Part shown: positions 22,577 through 31,105 of the stretch, in pieces | How positions within the stretch are numbered: position 1 is the stretch's first letter | How the letters are laid out: each line of letters starts with the position of its first letter | NCBI GenBank assembly: GCA_016869045.1 | Contig: VGFC01000030.1 | Coordinates: forward strand, 1 to 33,319 | DNA from: Armatimonadota bacterium | GTDB taxonomy: Bacteria; Armatimonadota; Zipacnadia; Zipacnadales; VGFC01 | Reading direction: 5' to 3' | Length of the DNA: 33,319 nucleotides | The notes under the pieces: generated by a model | The model's database searches: none | What the model was told of the DNA's origin: nothing | What the model saw: the letters and a program-made list of their open reading frames with translations, nothing else | Position numbers and translations under genes: made by a program

Positions 22577-25375
22577 ATGACATCCCGCGCAACGGCCGTA
22601 CTTGCAGCGCTACTGATTACCGCCGGGTTGCTCCCGATGGTGCCGCTGCCGGCCCTGAGCCAGACGACGACGCCGGGGACGCCGCCCACGCCGCCGCCGA
22701 CCCCGCCCGGTACGCCGGCGCCCCCGATCACGCCGGGCCCTCCCGGTACGCCCCCCGCGCCGCCGACCACTCCCGGCACCCCGACACCGCAGCCGCCCGG
22801 CACGCTGCCGACGCAGCCGGGAGTCCAGCCCCCGACGCCACCGGGGACGCAACCGTCCGCACCACCGGAGGGCGTCACCTCGCCACCCACCGAGGGGGCG
22901 CCCGAGCAGCCGCCGGTCGAGCCGCCGATCATCCTGCTGTTCGGCCACGACCTGTTCGCTGCGGCCGAGGAGCAACCGGTCGCGCCGAGCCTTGCGCCGC
23001 CGCCTCCGACGTATGTGATGGGCCCGGGCGATCAGGTTGAGCTGCGGGTGTGGGGACGGGGCATCGAGTACGTGAACGTGACCCAGCCGGTCACCAACGA
23101 CGGCGCGATCTACGGGCCGTCGGTGGGCCGCATCCCTCTGGCCGGCAAGACGATCGCCGAAGCTCAGGCGGGCGTCCTGGCCTCGTACCGGCGCTTCTAC
23201 CCCGAGTGCGAAGTCGCCCTGACGATCTCGGTGCTGCGCTCGATTGAGGTCATGGTCATCGGAGACGTGGTGCAACCCGGCCGGAAAACGCTTCCCGGCA
23301 CGGCGACTGTGTTCACGGCGCTATACGCGGCGGGCGGCCCGCTGGAATCGGGCAGCCTCCGGAAGATCGACGTGCGGCGCGGCACCCAACTGGTCACCTC
23401 CTTCGACATGTACGCCTACCTGCTGCGCGGCGACACGAGTGGCGACGTCACGCTGCAGGGCGGCGACACGGTCTTCGTCCACGTCATCGGCCCGGTGGTC
23501 GCGGTTACGGGCGAGGTGCGACGCCAGGCGCGCTATGAGATCGGCGATGGCGCGACGCTCGCTGAGGCTCTGGACATGGCCGGCGGCATCCGCGGATCGG
23601 GGTATGCCCAGCGCGTTCAGGTGAAGCGCTCCGAGCAGAACACGGAGCGTGTGGTCGTCGAGGCCAACCTGGTGGACGAGGCTGAGAAGTGGCGCGGCGT
23701 CGAGCTGTGGGACGGGGACGAGATCGTCGTGTTGCCCGTGCTGGAGGAGCTGCGCAACGCCGTGACCGTCGAGGGCGCCGTGCGGCGGCCCGATGCCTAT
23801 GCCTGGAGCGAGGGGCTGACTGTCTCCAAGGTGATCGAGCAGGCCGAGGGCCTGGCGCCGGAAGCCCTCCGCGACTCGGTGCACATACTGCGCGAATCGC
23901 CCCAGGGGATGCGCGACGCCATCAAGGTGAACCTCGGCGAGATTCTCGCGGGCAGCGCGGCCGATGTCCCCGTGCAACCGCGGGACATCGTCCGCGTCTT
24001 CGCCATACCCGAAGTGCAGCCGAACGTCGTGTACGCCGAGGGTGCCGTCACGACACCCGGGGAGAAGGAGTTCTACCGGGGCATGACCGCCGCCGACCTC
24101 GTGCGCGCGGCGGGCGGCCTGACCAATGACGCCTACGGCGAGGCCGCAACCCTCGTGCGCAAGGACGCGAACTTCCAGGATACGTATGTCGTCGTGCCCA
24201 TCGGCAAGATCATGTCGGGCATGACGAACCTGGACGTGCCCCTGCAGAACCGTGACAAGCTGGTGGTGTCCCTCAGCGCCGAGAGGACCCGCTTGCGCTT
24301 TGTCGAGATCGCGGGCGCGGTGGCCCATCCCGACCGCTACCCCTTCGGCGAGGGCATGAAGCTGAGCGACCTAGTCCGCCTGGCCGGCGGCCTCCTGCCG
24401 GAGGCGGATGGCAAGGTGAACATCATCCGGGGACAGACTCCCGGCGCCTCCGAGACGATCGCGGTGGATGGGGCCGGGCTGAAGGCCGGCGAGGCGCTCG
24501 CGGACGATCCGGTGCTGCGGGAGGGCGACACGGTCGCGGTGCAGTCGGTCGGCGGGTTCAGCGTGGAGGGGCAGTTCGCCGAGGTGCGCGGATGCGTCGC
24601 GCGGCCGGGCGTGTACCCGCTGATCGGCGAGGATGGGCACAAGCTGCGGGTGGCAGAACTGGTGGACCTCGCAGGCGGCCTGTTGCCCGACGCCTACCCC
24701 GAGATGGCGGCCGTGTACCACACCGAGCGGTCGTTGCTGGACCGGCGCACACGCGCTGCGACGGTGAAAGGCGCCCTGCAGGAGAGCGAGTCGGTGGTTG
24801 CCGACGAGCAGGAGGCGAACCCCGCGACCCTCTACAACCCCGCCAAGGGCGAGCCCATGGTGCCCCGCGAGGCCCGAGAGCGCCTGGCTCAGATGATCAG
24901 CGGCGGGAAGGGCGAGGCCTTCATTGTGGTCCCGCCGCGGCCGCTGAGCGATGTCCGCGTCACCACGGGCGTGCCCGTCGATCTGACCCTCGCTGACCGG
25001 AAGCGCGGCAACCGGGTCAACCTTGAGCTGCAGAGCGGCGACATCCTTACCGTCTTCCGGAAGCCGGATACCGTGATCGTGGACGGGGCTGTAGCGGCAC
25101 CGGGTCCGCAGCCCTTCGTGGCGGGCGCGACGATCCGGCAGTACCTCTACGAGGCCGGCCAGCCGACGCGCGATGCCGATGTGCGCTTTGCGGTGGTTAT
25201 CCACTACAACGGCCAGGCCCGACGGATGCAGCCGAGCGATCGCGTCCAGCCGGGCGACTGGATACTCGTCCCCACCAAGTACACCGTGCACAAGGTTAGC
25301 GGCGCGGCCGGTACTCCGCTCTCGGAGCAGCTCACCAACATACTCAGCACCCTCGTCATCTTGCGCAAGCTATGA
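22577..25375 (+). CDS. Polysaccharide export protein with multiple SLBB domains and Pro-rich linker
   Basis: A 932-residue exported protein. After a signal peptide (residues 1-28, ending ALS) comes an 85-residue Pro/Thr/Gly-rich stretch (31-116; repeats such as PGTPP and TPGTP) with collagen-like composition. Residues 145-225 form the polysaccharide-export domain (YVMGPGDQVELRVWG, SVGRIPLAGKTIAEAQAGV), followed by at least six SLBB-type units, each with an AGG or VxGAV(x)xPG signature (VVQPGRKTLPGT, AVTTPGEKEFYRG, GCVARPGVYPL). The family includes Wza, the outer-membrane channel for capsule or exopolysaccharide. Here there is no lipobox. GGAGG at 22562-22566 precedes the ATG by 10 nt. Its stop overlaps the flippase start (ATGA). 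The Pro-rich linker could cross peptidoglycan or a thick envelope layer. Confidence 0.88.
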   Translation: MTSRATAVLAALLITAGLLPMVPLPALSQTTTPGTPPTPPPTPPGTPAPPITPGPPGTPPAPPTTPGTPTPQPPGTLPTQPGVQPPTPPGTQPSAPPEGVTSPPTEGAPEQPPVEPPIILLFGHDLFAAAEEQPVAPSLAPPPPTYVMGPGDQVELRVWGRGIEYVNVTQPVTNDGAIYGPSVGRIPLAGKTIAEAQAGVLASYRRFYPECEVALTISVLRSIEVMVIGDVVQPGRKTLPGTATVFTALYAAGGPLESGSLRKIDVRRGTQLVTSFDMYAYLLRGDTSGDVTLQGGDTVFVHVIGPVVAVTGEVRRQARYEIGDGATLAEALDMAGGIRGSGYAQRVQVKRSEQNTERVVVEANLVDEAEKWRGVELWDGDEIVVLPVLEELRNAVTVEGAVRRPDAYAWSEGLTVSKVIEQAEGLAPEALRDSVHILRESPQGMRDAIKVNLGEILAGSAADVPVQPRDIVRVFAIPEVQPNVVYAEGAVTTPGEKEFYRGMTAADLVRAAGGLTNDAYGEAATLVRKDANFQDTYVVVPIGKIMSGMTNLDVPLQNRDKLVVSLSAERTRLRFVEIAGAVAHPDRYPFGEGMKLSDLVRLAGGLLPEADGKVNIIRGQTPGASETIAVDGAGLKAGEALADDPVLREGDTVAVQSVGGFSVEGQFAEVRGCVARPGVYPLIGEDGHKLRVAELVDLAGGLLPDAYPEMAAVYHTERSLLDRRTRAATVKGALQESESVVADEQEANPATLYNPAKGEPMVPREARERLAQMISGGKGEAFIVVPPRPLSDVRVTTGVPVDLTLADRKRGNRVNLELQSGDILTVFRKPDTVIVDGAVAAPGPQPFVAGATIRQYLYEAGQPTRDADVRFAVVIHYNGQARRMQPSDRVQPGDWILVPTKYTVHKVSGAAGTPLSEQLTNILSTLVILRKL

Positions 25376-26997
25376 GCGAACCGGCTCCCCCCGTTTGCCC
25401 CTCCGACGCCGGCGGCTCCGCATCCCGCCTCGGGAAGATCGCCCGGGGCGGGGTGCTGATGCTCGGTGGCTCCGGCCTCGAGGCCGTCTGCGGGTTCGCG
25501 CTGGCGATCGTCGCCGGGCGCCTGCTGGGCAAACACGACTTCGGCCTGTTCAACCTGAGCTGGCAGGTGGTGACGCTCTTAGTCATCCTCTCCGAACTTG
25601 GCCTGCCACTGGCGATGCTCCGGTACGTCGCCGTCTACGACGGCGAGGGGGACGCCGAGGGCGCCAAGGGAGCGGCCTACGGCGGCACGGTCTTCGCGGG
25701 AGGGCTTGCCGCGGTCCTCGGCCTCGTGCTGATTGTCGCTGCGGACTGGATCGCGGCGCATGTGTTCCACAAGCCGGACCTGGCGCCCATCCTCCCGATC
25801 ATGGCCGTTCAACTCCCTCTCGTCGCGGTGCTGACCACGCTGATGCGCGTGACTCAGGCCCGCGGCACGATGCGTCAGCGAGTCCTCGTGGAGAAGGTGG
25901 TGCTGCCGACCTGCCGGCTCCTGTTGATCGGCGGCTTCCTCGCTGCGGGGCTGGGACTGACCGGGGCGGCGTGGGGAACGACTCTGGCGTGCGCGGTGTC
26001 GCTCGCAGTGGCCGTCTATCTGGCGGCGGGGGTGATCCGGCGTGCCTGGGGTCGGGCGCGGCCTCGCTGGGGGGAGCTGAAGCCCGTCCTGCTCTATGCG
26101 ATCCCACTCGTGCTGTCCGCCCTGGCCCTCTTCGGACGCCGTCGCGGGATCATGCTGGCTCTGGGGGTCAGCGGCACGGCCGGGGATGTTGGGCTGTACG
26201 CGGCCGCCGAGCGCGCCGCCCTCGCCGGCGCGATGGGGCTGAACGCCATCGGTACGATCTTCTCGCCGATTGCGGCAGACCTCTACAACCGCAAGCGCCA
26301 CGACGAGCTGCACGCGATCCTGAAGACCTCCGCCGCGTGGATCGCGATGGTGGTACTGCCGGGGACAGCGTTCCTGGCGGTCTTCGCGCCCGAAGTCATG
26401 TCCGCCTTCGGCAAGGGATTCCCCGAAGGCCATGTTGCGCTGGCCATTCTGGCCGTTGCCCAGATGATCAACTGCGCCCTCGGGTCGGTGGACTTCCTGT
26501 TCGTGATGGCCGGCAAGCAGTGGCTCGCGATCATCGATCTCACCTTCTTCGCGCTCGCCTCAATGGGCCTCACGTTCCACCTCGCCCCGAGAATGGGTGT
26601 GACGGGTGCGGCTCTCGCTGGCGCCATCGGGTTCCTTGGGCCCCGTATGATGCGCGCGACGCAGGTTGCGGTGCTCCTGCGCATGAACCCCTTCGGGGTG
26701 GGCCAGCTACGCGTCGCCGGCTGTGTGATCCCCCCGGCCCTGCTTGCCCTCATCTGGCGGCATCACCTGGCGGCGGTTCTCCCGGCCCACGCGCTGTGGT
26801 GGCTCATCATGCCGACGTACTTCGCCCTCTACGCGGTGCTGCTGCGGCTGGTGGCCAGAGAGCAACTGAGCGGGCTGGTGAGGGTCCTGCGGCAGCGTAG
26901 AGGTCGAGCGGCAGCGACGGCGGAGGAGCAGATGGCGGAGGAGGAACTCCCGTCCACACCGACGGCGCCATCGGCAGAGGACGGCGGGCTGGACTGA
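25372..26997 (+). CDS. Wzx-like polysaccharide flippase (MATE/MVF superfamily)
   Basis: A 541-residue membrane protein with about 12-14 transmembrane segments. The opening (KIARGGVLMLGGSGLEAVCGFALAIVAGRLLG, read in parts) and the segment KHDFGLFNLSWQVVTLL are typical of O-antigen/exopolysaccharide flippases, as is the later IFSPIAADLYNRKRHDEL region with its charged loop. The protein should move lipid-linked oligosaccharide across the inner membrane. The C-terminal 60 residues are soluble, charged and Ala/Glu-rich. It overlaps the SLBB gene by ATGA, so the two are cotranslated, linking flipping and export. No glycosyltransferase, Wzy polymerase or Wzc kinase is in the window, so the rest of the pathway lies elsewhere. 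The gene converges on a methyltransferase gene 77 nt away. Confidence 0.88.
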   Translation: MSEPAPPVCPSDAGGSASRLGKIARGGVLMLGGSGLEAVCGFALAIVAGRLLGKHDFGLFNLSWQVVTLLVILSELGLPLAMLRYVAVYDGEGDAEGAKGAAYGGTVFAGGLAAVLGLVLIVAADWIAAHVFHKPDLAPILPIMAVQLPLVAVLTTLMRVTQARGTMRQRVLVEKVVLPTCRLLLIGGFLAAGLGLTGAAWGTTLACAVSLAVAVYLAAGVIRRAWGRARPRWGELKPVLLYAIPLVLSALALFGRRRGIMLALGVSGTAGDVGLYAAAERAALAGAMGLNAIGTIFSPIAADLYNRKRHDELHAILKTSAAWIAMVVLPGTAFLAVFAPEVMSAFGKGFPEGHVALAILAVAQMINCALGSVDFLFVMAGKQWLAIIDLTFFALASMGLTFHLAPRMGVTGAALAGAIGFLGPRMMRATQVAVLLRMNPFGVGQLRVAGCVIPPALLALIWRHHLAAVLPAHALWWLIMPTYFALYAVLLRLVAREQLSGLVRVLRQRRGRAAATAEEQMAEEELPSTPTAPSAEDGGLD

Positions 26998-27074
26998 GCT
27001 CGTTGGCCCAACGCGCCCTCAGGACTGCTCGAGGGGCCGGGGACACGACCCTGGCGCGGGACGACCCGGTTGGG

Positions 27075-27854
27075 TCATGGCCGCGCCTCTCGCTGCTTCG
27101 TGAAGCGCGCTACCACGATGAGGCCCGCCTGAGGGCCCGAAGCCGCCAGCCGGGCTTCTGCTCGCTCCACTCTCAGAGCCCAGAAGTAGTCGCGGGGTAT
27201 GGAGAGGAGCTGCGGCAGTCGGCCCCGCTCGGCGCGCGACCCTGTCGTCAGGCGGGCGGCCAGTGCCGCAACCGCCATCGGCGAGCACAACGCAGGCCGG
27301 GCCCAGACATCCGCGGCCCCCAGTTCCCGTGCGACACGCACCAGATCGTCGGAACTCCATGTGTGCCGAACGCGGTGTAGCTCGCGTTGTCGGTCGCGCA
27401 GCTCCTCACCCAGGAGGGACGCCGGCAGGGAACTCACGCTGAACACAAACGAGCCGCCGGGCCGCAGCACACGCAGACACTCCCCTATCGCCGCCTCGGC
27501 GTCGGGGATGTGCTCGAGCACGCAGACGCTGAGTATGTGATCGAAGCACGCGTCCGCGAACGGCAAGTGCTGGCCGTCCGCGACCACGGGACGGATTCCG
27601 CGCTCCTTCAGCACACTGTGGTTCCTCAGGAACGCCGGACTCGCGAGGTCGGAGGCAGTGACCTCGGCGCCGAGCGAACGCACGTACTGGGCAGCCCATC
27701 CGGACCCCGAGCCGACCTCCAGCACCGAGTCACCGGGGCTCACGCGCAACAGGCCCCTCAGCATCTTCCACTCACAGCGACGAACGAAGCTCACTCGCCA
27801 CCAATTGCGCGTCTTCCAGTCCAGCAGTCGCCGCATCAGGCCGCCAGAGGGCAT
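27075..27854 (-). CDS. Class I SAM-dependent methyltransferase (Methyltransf_11-like)
   Basis: A 259-residue methyltransferase. Motif I is VLEVGSGSGWAA near residue 45, followed by VTASDLASPAFL, VVADGQHLPFADACFDHILSV (motifs II-IV), LEHIPDAEAAIGECLRVLRPGGSFVFSVSS. This pattern matches the ubiquinone/menaquinone-type and sugar-associated Methyltransf_11 proteins; the substrate is not predictable. The N-terminal 35 residues are basic with two Trp. GGGGAG is 6 nt upstream of the ATG at 27854. It lies downstream of the TPR gene on the same strand with a 77-nt gap and next to the flippase, so a role in modifying a surface glycan or its lipid carrier is possible but unproven. Confidence 0.85.
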   Translation of the reverse strand: MPSGGLMRRLLDWKTRNWWRVSFVRRCEWKMLRGLLRVSPGDSVLEVGSGSGWAAQYVRSLGAEVTASDLASPAFLRNHSVLKERGIRPVVADGQHLPFADACFDHILSVCVLEHIPDAEAAIGECLRVLRPGGSFVFSVSSLPASLLGEELRDRQRELHRVRHTWSSDDLVRVARELGAADVWARPALCSPMAVAALAARLTTGSRAERGRLPQLLSIPRDYFWALRVERAEARLAASGPQAGLIVVARFTKQREARP

Positions 27855-27931
27855 GGTCCGCTCCCCTGTCCCGTGGGATCGCTGAGACGAAGGTCCGGGG
27901 TCTCGCCTGAACCCGATGCGGCCCAGGCCGG

Positions 27932-29980
27932 TCAGACTCTCATCCGAGGATCAATGGGCGTGCGCTCGCCGCCGAACTCGAACAGGGCCCCATCCTCCGA
28001 CGAGCTGATGAAGGCGGCGGCCGTGTCGTGCTCGGGGAGCGGCTCACCGGGCGTCAGGGCGCCCGTCAGCTTCAGCTCGGAGATGCGCAGCCGCCGCCGA
28101 GCGTCGTCGGCATACGGCCCGGAGGGCTCGCGCTTCAGGTACCCGCGCAAGAGGGACGCCACCTCCTCCGGATTGCCCGTCCGTTCCAGAAGCACGGCCA
28201 GGTTGTAGCGCGGCAGAGCATACGTCCGGTCGGCCGCGATGGCGGCGCGGTAGGCCTCCACGGCCTCCGGGGCACGCCCCAACACCGCCAGACAACTGGC
28301 CCTGCCCTGGAGGGCCAGCGCGTGTTTGGGGGAGAGCGCCACGCACCGCTCGTAATGCCGCAGGGCCTCCTCGATCCTCCCTGTCTCCTGCAGGGCCTTA
28401 CCGCAGCCGAAGAAGCTGGGGGAGTACTCCGGGTCCAGGCGCTCGGCCTGGATGTAGCTCTCGATGGCCTCGCGCGTCAGGCCCCGCTTCCGGAAGGCGC
28501 GCGCCCGGCAGTAGAACGTGTACGCGCGCAGCACGTCATCGGCGGACTCGTCCGCCAGCGCGGCCTGGAAGGCGTGGCTCGCCTCCTCGTAACGCTCCAT
28601 GTGGAAGGCGGCCTCGCCGAACAGGTGCTGCACGTGAGGGTCTCGGGGCTCCAGGATGGCCGCCGTGCGAAGCTCGGCATGGGCTGCCTCAAGGTTCCCT
28701 GTCGCGAGGTAGGCTACGGCGCGGCCGACGCGCGGGAGCGCCGTCTCCGGCGAGGCCTTCACCGCGGCGTCGAACAGCCGCCCGGCCTCGCCCGCGTTCC
28801 CGAGCGCCAGTCGGAGGACGGCCCGCACCGCCAGAGCGTAGGCGCGCTGGGTGGGCAGCGTCTTGGGGTCATCGTCCAGCGGCACCGCCATCGGGTGCTG
28901 GGGGCGACTGGGGACATGCATCAACAGCAGCCGGGGCGCGGGCTCCAGCCGGTCGATCCGCAGCGCGGCGTGGGCCGCCGTCGCCGCGTCCTCATGCCGT
29001 CCCTCACAGGCCAGGACCGCCGCCATCAGCCGCCGGGCCTCCGCGTCCCGCGGTGTCGCCAGGATCAGCGGGCGCAGTTCCCGCGCCGCCTCGGCCAGCT
29101 GCTCGTCCGCGCACAGCGCCCGCACCAGCTCCATTCGGAGACGCTCGTCGCCCGCCGTCTGGATCAGCCCGTCGCGCAGGGCCGCCATCTCGTCCTCACG
29201 CCGGCCCTGGCTGCGCAGGAACCGGGCCAGCTCCTGCCACAGCGTGACCGCGCCCGGGTTCGCCTTCACCCCCCGGCACAGGACCTCCTCGGCGCGGCCC
29301 AGGTCGCCCGTCTCCCTCAACAGCCGCGATAGCTCCATCGGTAGCGACGTTGACCGAGGGTTGACCTCGATCGCGCGCTCGTAGACCTCGCTCGCCCGCG
29401 CGTCCTTCAGCACGCCCAGCGTCTTCGCCAGCCCCTTGAGGGCGGCCGGGCTCTCTGGGTCCAGAGCGCGGGCCGCTTCCCATTCCATCAGCGCCTCGGG
29501 GGCCTTGCCCAGCGCCAGGAACGCCCGCGCCAGGCCCTGACGCGCCACCGGCTCCTTCGGCCGCAGCCTCGCCGCCCGCGAGTACGCCCGCCGCGCGCCG
29601 CGGTAGTCCTTCCGCGAGGCCGCCAACGTGCCCAGGTTCAGCCAGGCCCGCCACAGTCGGGGATTGGCCCGCACCGCCGCCGCGTAGCTGGCCTCCGCCA
29701 GCTCGGGGTTCTTCTGCCGATGGTAAAGGACGCCCAGCCCCAGCTGAGCCTCCGCGAGGTCCGGGGCCAGCGCCAGCGCCTGCCGGTACTCATGGATGGC
29801 GTCCGCATCGTGCCGACCCGTCCGCGACAGCTCCCGGGCGTACTCGTAGTGCGCCCGCGGGTCGGCCGGCACCTCGGCCACGATCGCCCTCAGGATCGTC
29901 AGTCGGTCCTCACGATGCCCCGTCCGAGCCAGCTCCTCCCGCAGCTCCCGCAGACGTTCGTGTGCCCGGCTGTCACCCAT
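27932..29980 (-). CDS. Large TPR-repeat protein
   Basis: A 682-residue soluble protein made almost wholly of tetratricopeptide repeats, roughly 14-16 units from residue 20 to 640. Clear units include HYEYARELSRTGRHDADAI, AQLGLGVLYHRQKNPELAEA, AWLNLGTLAASRKDYRGARR, and the late units with GCGKALQETGRIEEALRHYE and ALQGRASCLAVLGRAPEAVE. There is no signal peptide or membrane segment. The last 40 residues form a non-TPR tail (SSEDGALFEFGGERTPIDP). TPR proteins usually assemble complexes; in polysaccharide loci they often accompany export machinery, but this link is positional inference only. AGAGGGG at 29988-29994 is about 7 nt upstream of the ATG. The region 340-370 (HVPSRPQHPMAVPLDDDPKTL) interrupts the repeats and may be a loop or hinge. 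Confidence 0.85.
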   Translation of the reverse strand: MGDSRAHERLRELREELARTGHREDRLTILRAIVAEVPADPRAHYEYARELSRTGRHDADAIHEYRQALALAPDLAEAQLGLGVLYHRQKNPELAEASYAAAVRANPRLWRAWLNLGTLAASRKDYRGARRAYSRAARLRPKEPVARQGLARAFLALGKAPEALMEWEAARALDPESPAALKGLAKTLGVLKDARASEVYERAIEVNPRSTSLPMELSRLLRETGDLGRAEEVLCRGVKANPGAVTLWQELARFLRSQGRREDEMAALRDGLIQTAGDERLRMELVRALCADEQLAEAARELRPLILATPRDAEARRLMAAVLACEGRHEDAATAAHAALRIDRLEPAPRLLLMHVPSRPQHPMAVPLDDDPKTLPTQRAYALAVRAVLRLALGNAGEAGRLFDAAVKASPETALPRVGRAVAYLATGNLEAAHAELRTAAILEPRDPHVQHLFGEAAFHMERYEEASHAFQAALADESADDVLRAYTFYCRARAFRKRGLTREAIESYIQAERLDPEYSPSFFGCGKALQETGRIEEALRHYERCVALSPKHALALQGRASCLAVLGRAPEAVEAYRAAIAADRTYALPRYNLAVLLERTGNPEEVASLLRGYLKREPSGPYADDARRRLRISELKLTGALTPGEPLPEHDTAAAFISSSEDGALFEFGGERTPIDPRMRV

Positions 29981-30066
29981 TCGGGGACCCCTCTCGAAGT
30001 CGGCCTGGTTGCCCGCCGGTCGAATCCTACCCGTCGCGAACGTCCCGCAAACCTACCGGCGGCCCG

Positions 30067-30996
30067 TCACCGGGTCTTGCGGAAGATCAGGCAGTAGTGG
30101 TGGTGGTAGTTCGGCACGAACACGCTCGGGTAGCCCCAGATCCCCAGCTGCTTGGAGTTCTGGCACCAGATGCGCTCGCCCTGGAACTGCAGCACCTTCC
30201 CCAGCTCCCGCTGGATGTCCCACGCGAGGGTGATCACGTCCCCGTTCGGCGCCCGCAGATTCTGCGCGACAACCACCATGTAGCGCCCCTCGCGCAAGAG
30301 CCCGCCCGCCTCCGCCAGCACGCCGCACAAGGCCGCGACGAACTCCTCGTAGGACGCGACGTTCCCCAGATCGCTCGGGTCATCCGAGTACGCCGTGTCG
30401 AGGCCCTTCCTCGCCCGCTTCTTCTGAGTCGATTCCACCCCACCACGGCTGTGGTGCAGCATGTCCCAATACGGCGGCGAGGTCATCACGAACTCAAACC
30501 GCGGCCGCCCATCCTCACCCATCGGCACCCCCCGCGCCGCGCCCTCACTCCAGAAGTCCATGTCACCCACGCGCCGCGCATCGCCCTGCAGGACAAGGGC
30601 CGCCTCTTCTGAGGTACGTTTCCGAGCGATGGTCGCATACCGCTCCGAAAGCTCTATGCCAACCGCGTTCCGCCCCGTCTCCAGAGCCGCCACCAGCGTC
30701 GCACCGCTGCCCGCGAAGGGGTCGAGCACCCACTCGCCCTCCTTCGTGAAGAAGAGCAGGAACTCCCGCACCAGCTCCTCGGGGTACCGCGCCGGGTGCA
30801 GCTCCGTCGCCCGGTTCCGGTGGTAGCGCCGCGAATCCACGATCAGCCACGACCTGCCCGGCTCGATCGGCTCGCGCTCCGGATCGGCGTCGCAGCCCAG
30901 CTCGAACCAGGTCTTCGTGAACCTGATCCACTCGGTGCCGGTCAGGTCGTTCAACTGGTTGCTCGGGCGCTTCCGGGGCTGCTTCTCGCCGGCCAT
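30067..30996 (-). CDS. Orphan DNA methyltransferase (N4-cytosine/N6-adenine type, motif order X-I-IV)
   Basis: A 309-residue DNA methyltransferase. A motif X-like segment (HPARYPEELVREFL, residues 67-80) precedes motif I DPFAGSGAT (92-100) and catalytic motif IV TSPPYWDM (172-179), with the probable target-recognition part after it (residues 185-309). Only about 70 residues separate motifs I and IV, so the target-recognition domain does not fit between them as in D12/alpha enzymes, and the order is not that of beta enzymes (IV before I). The order is gamma-like. TSPPY is typical of exocyclic-amino methylation of adenine or cytosine. No restriction endonuclease is adjacent, so it may be regulatory or an anti-restriction relic. 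The ATG at 30996 is preferred: AGGAGG at 31008-31013 lies 11 nt upstream. The divergent Gfo/Idh gene is 109 nt away. Confidence 0.82.
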   Translation of the reverse strand: MAGEKQPRKRPSNQLNDLTGTEWIRFTKTWFELGCDADPEREPIEPGRSWLIVDSRRYHRNRATELHPARYPEELVREFLLFFTKEGEWVLDPFAGSGATLVAALETGRNAVGIELSERYATIARKRTSEEAALVLQGDARRVGDMDFWSEGAARGVPMGEDGRPRFEFVMTSPPYWDMLHHSRGGVESTQKKRARKGLDTAYSDDPSDLGNVASYEEFVAALCGVLAEAGGLLREGRYMVVVAQNLRAPNGDVITLAWDIQRELGKVLQFQGERIWCQNSKQLGIWGYPSVFVPNYHHHYCLIFRKTR

Positions 30997-31105
30997 CAGC
31001 CGTCTCGCCTCCTGCCCTTGCGTTTCGTTCGAGGAAGGGTTCGGACCTGCGTCGGCGAACTGCTCTCCGTACTCGATTCCCCTGCCCAATCAGGAGGTCC
31101 GTCCC

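Noticed and set aside
22669-22925. CRISPR or tandem-repeat array suggested by recurring CCGGG/ACGCCG words
   Set aside because: The words are irregular and in frame with Pro/Thr/Gly codons of the SLBB linker; there are no constant repeats with unique spacers.
21169-22932. Minus-strand Gly-rich open frame of 587 codons, with a repetitive start opposite the SLBB Pro-rich region
   Set aside because: The Gly-rich repeats are the reverse complement of the SLBB Pro codons, and the rest is out of frame with the S8 peptidase.
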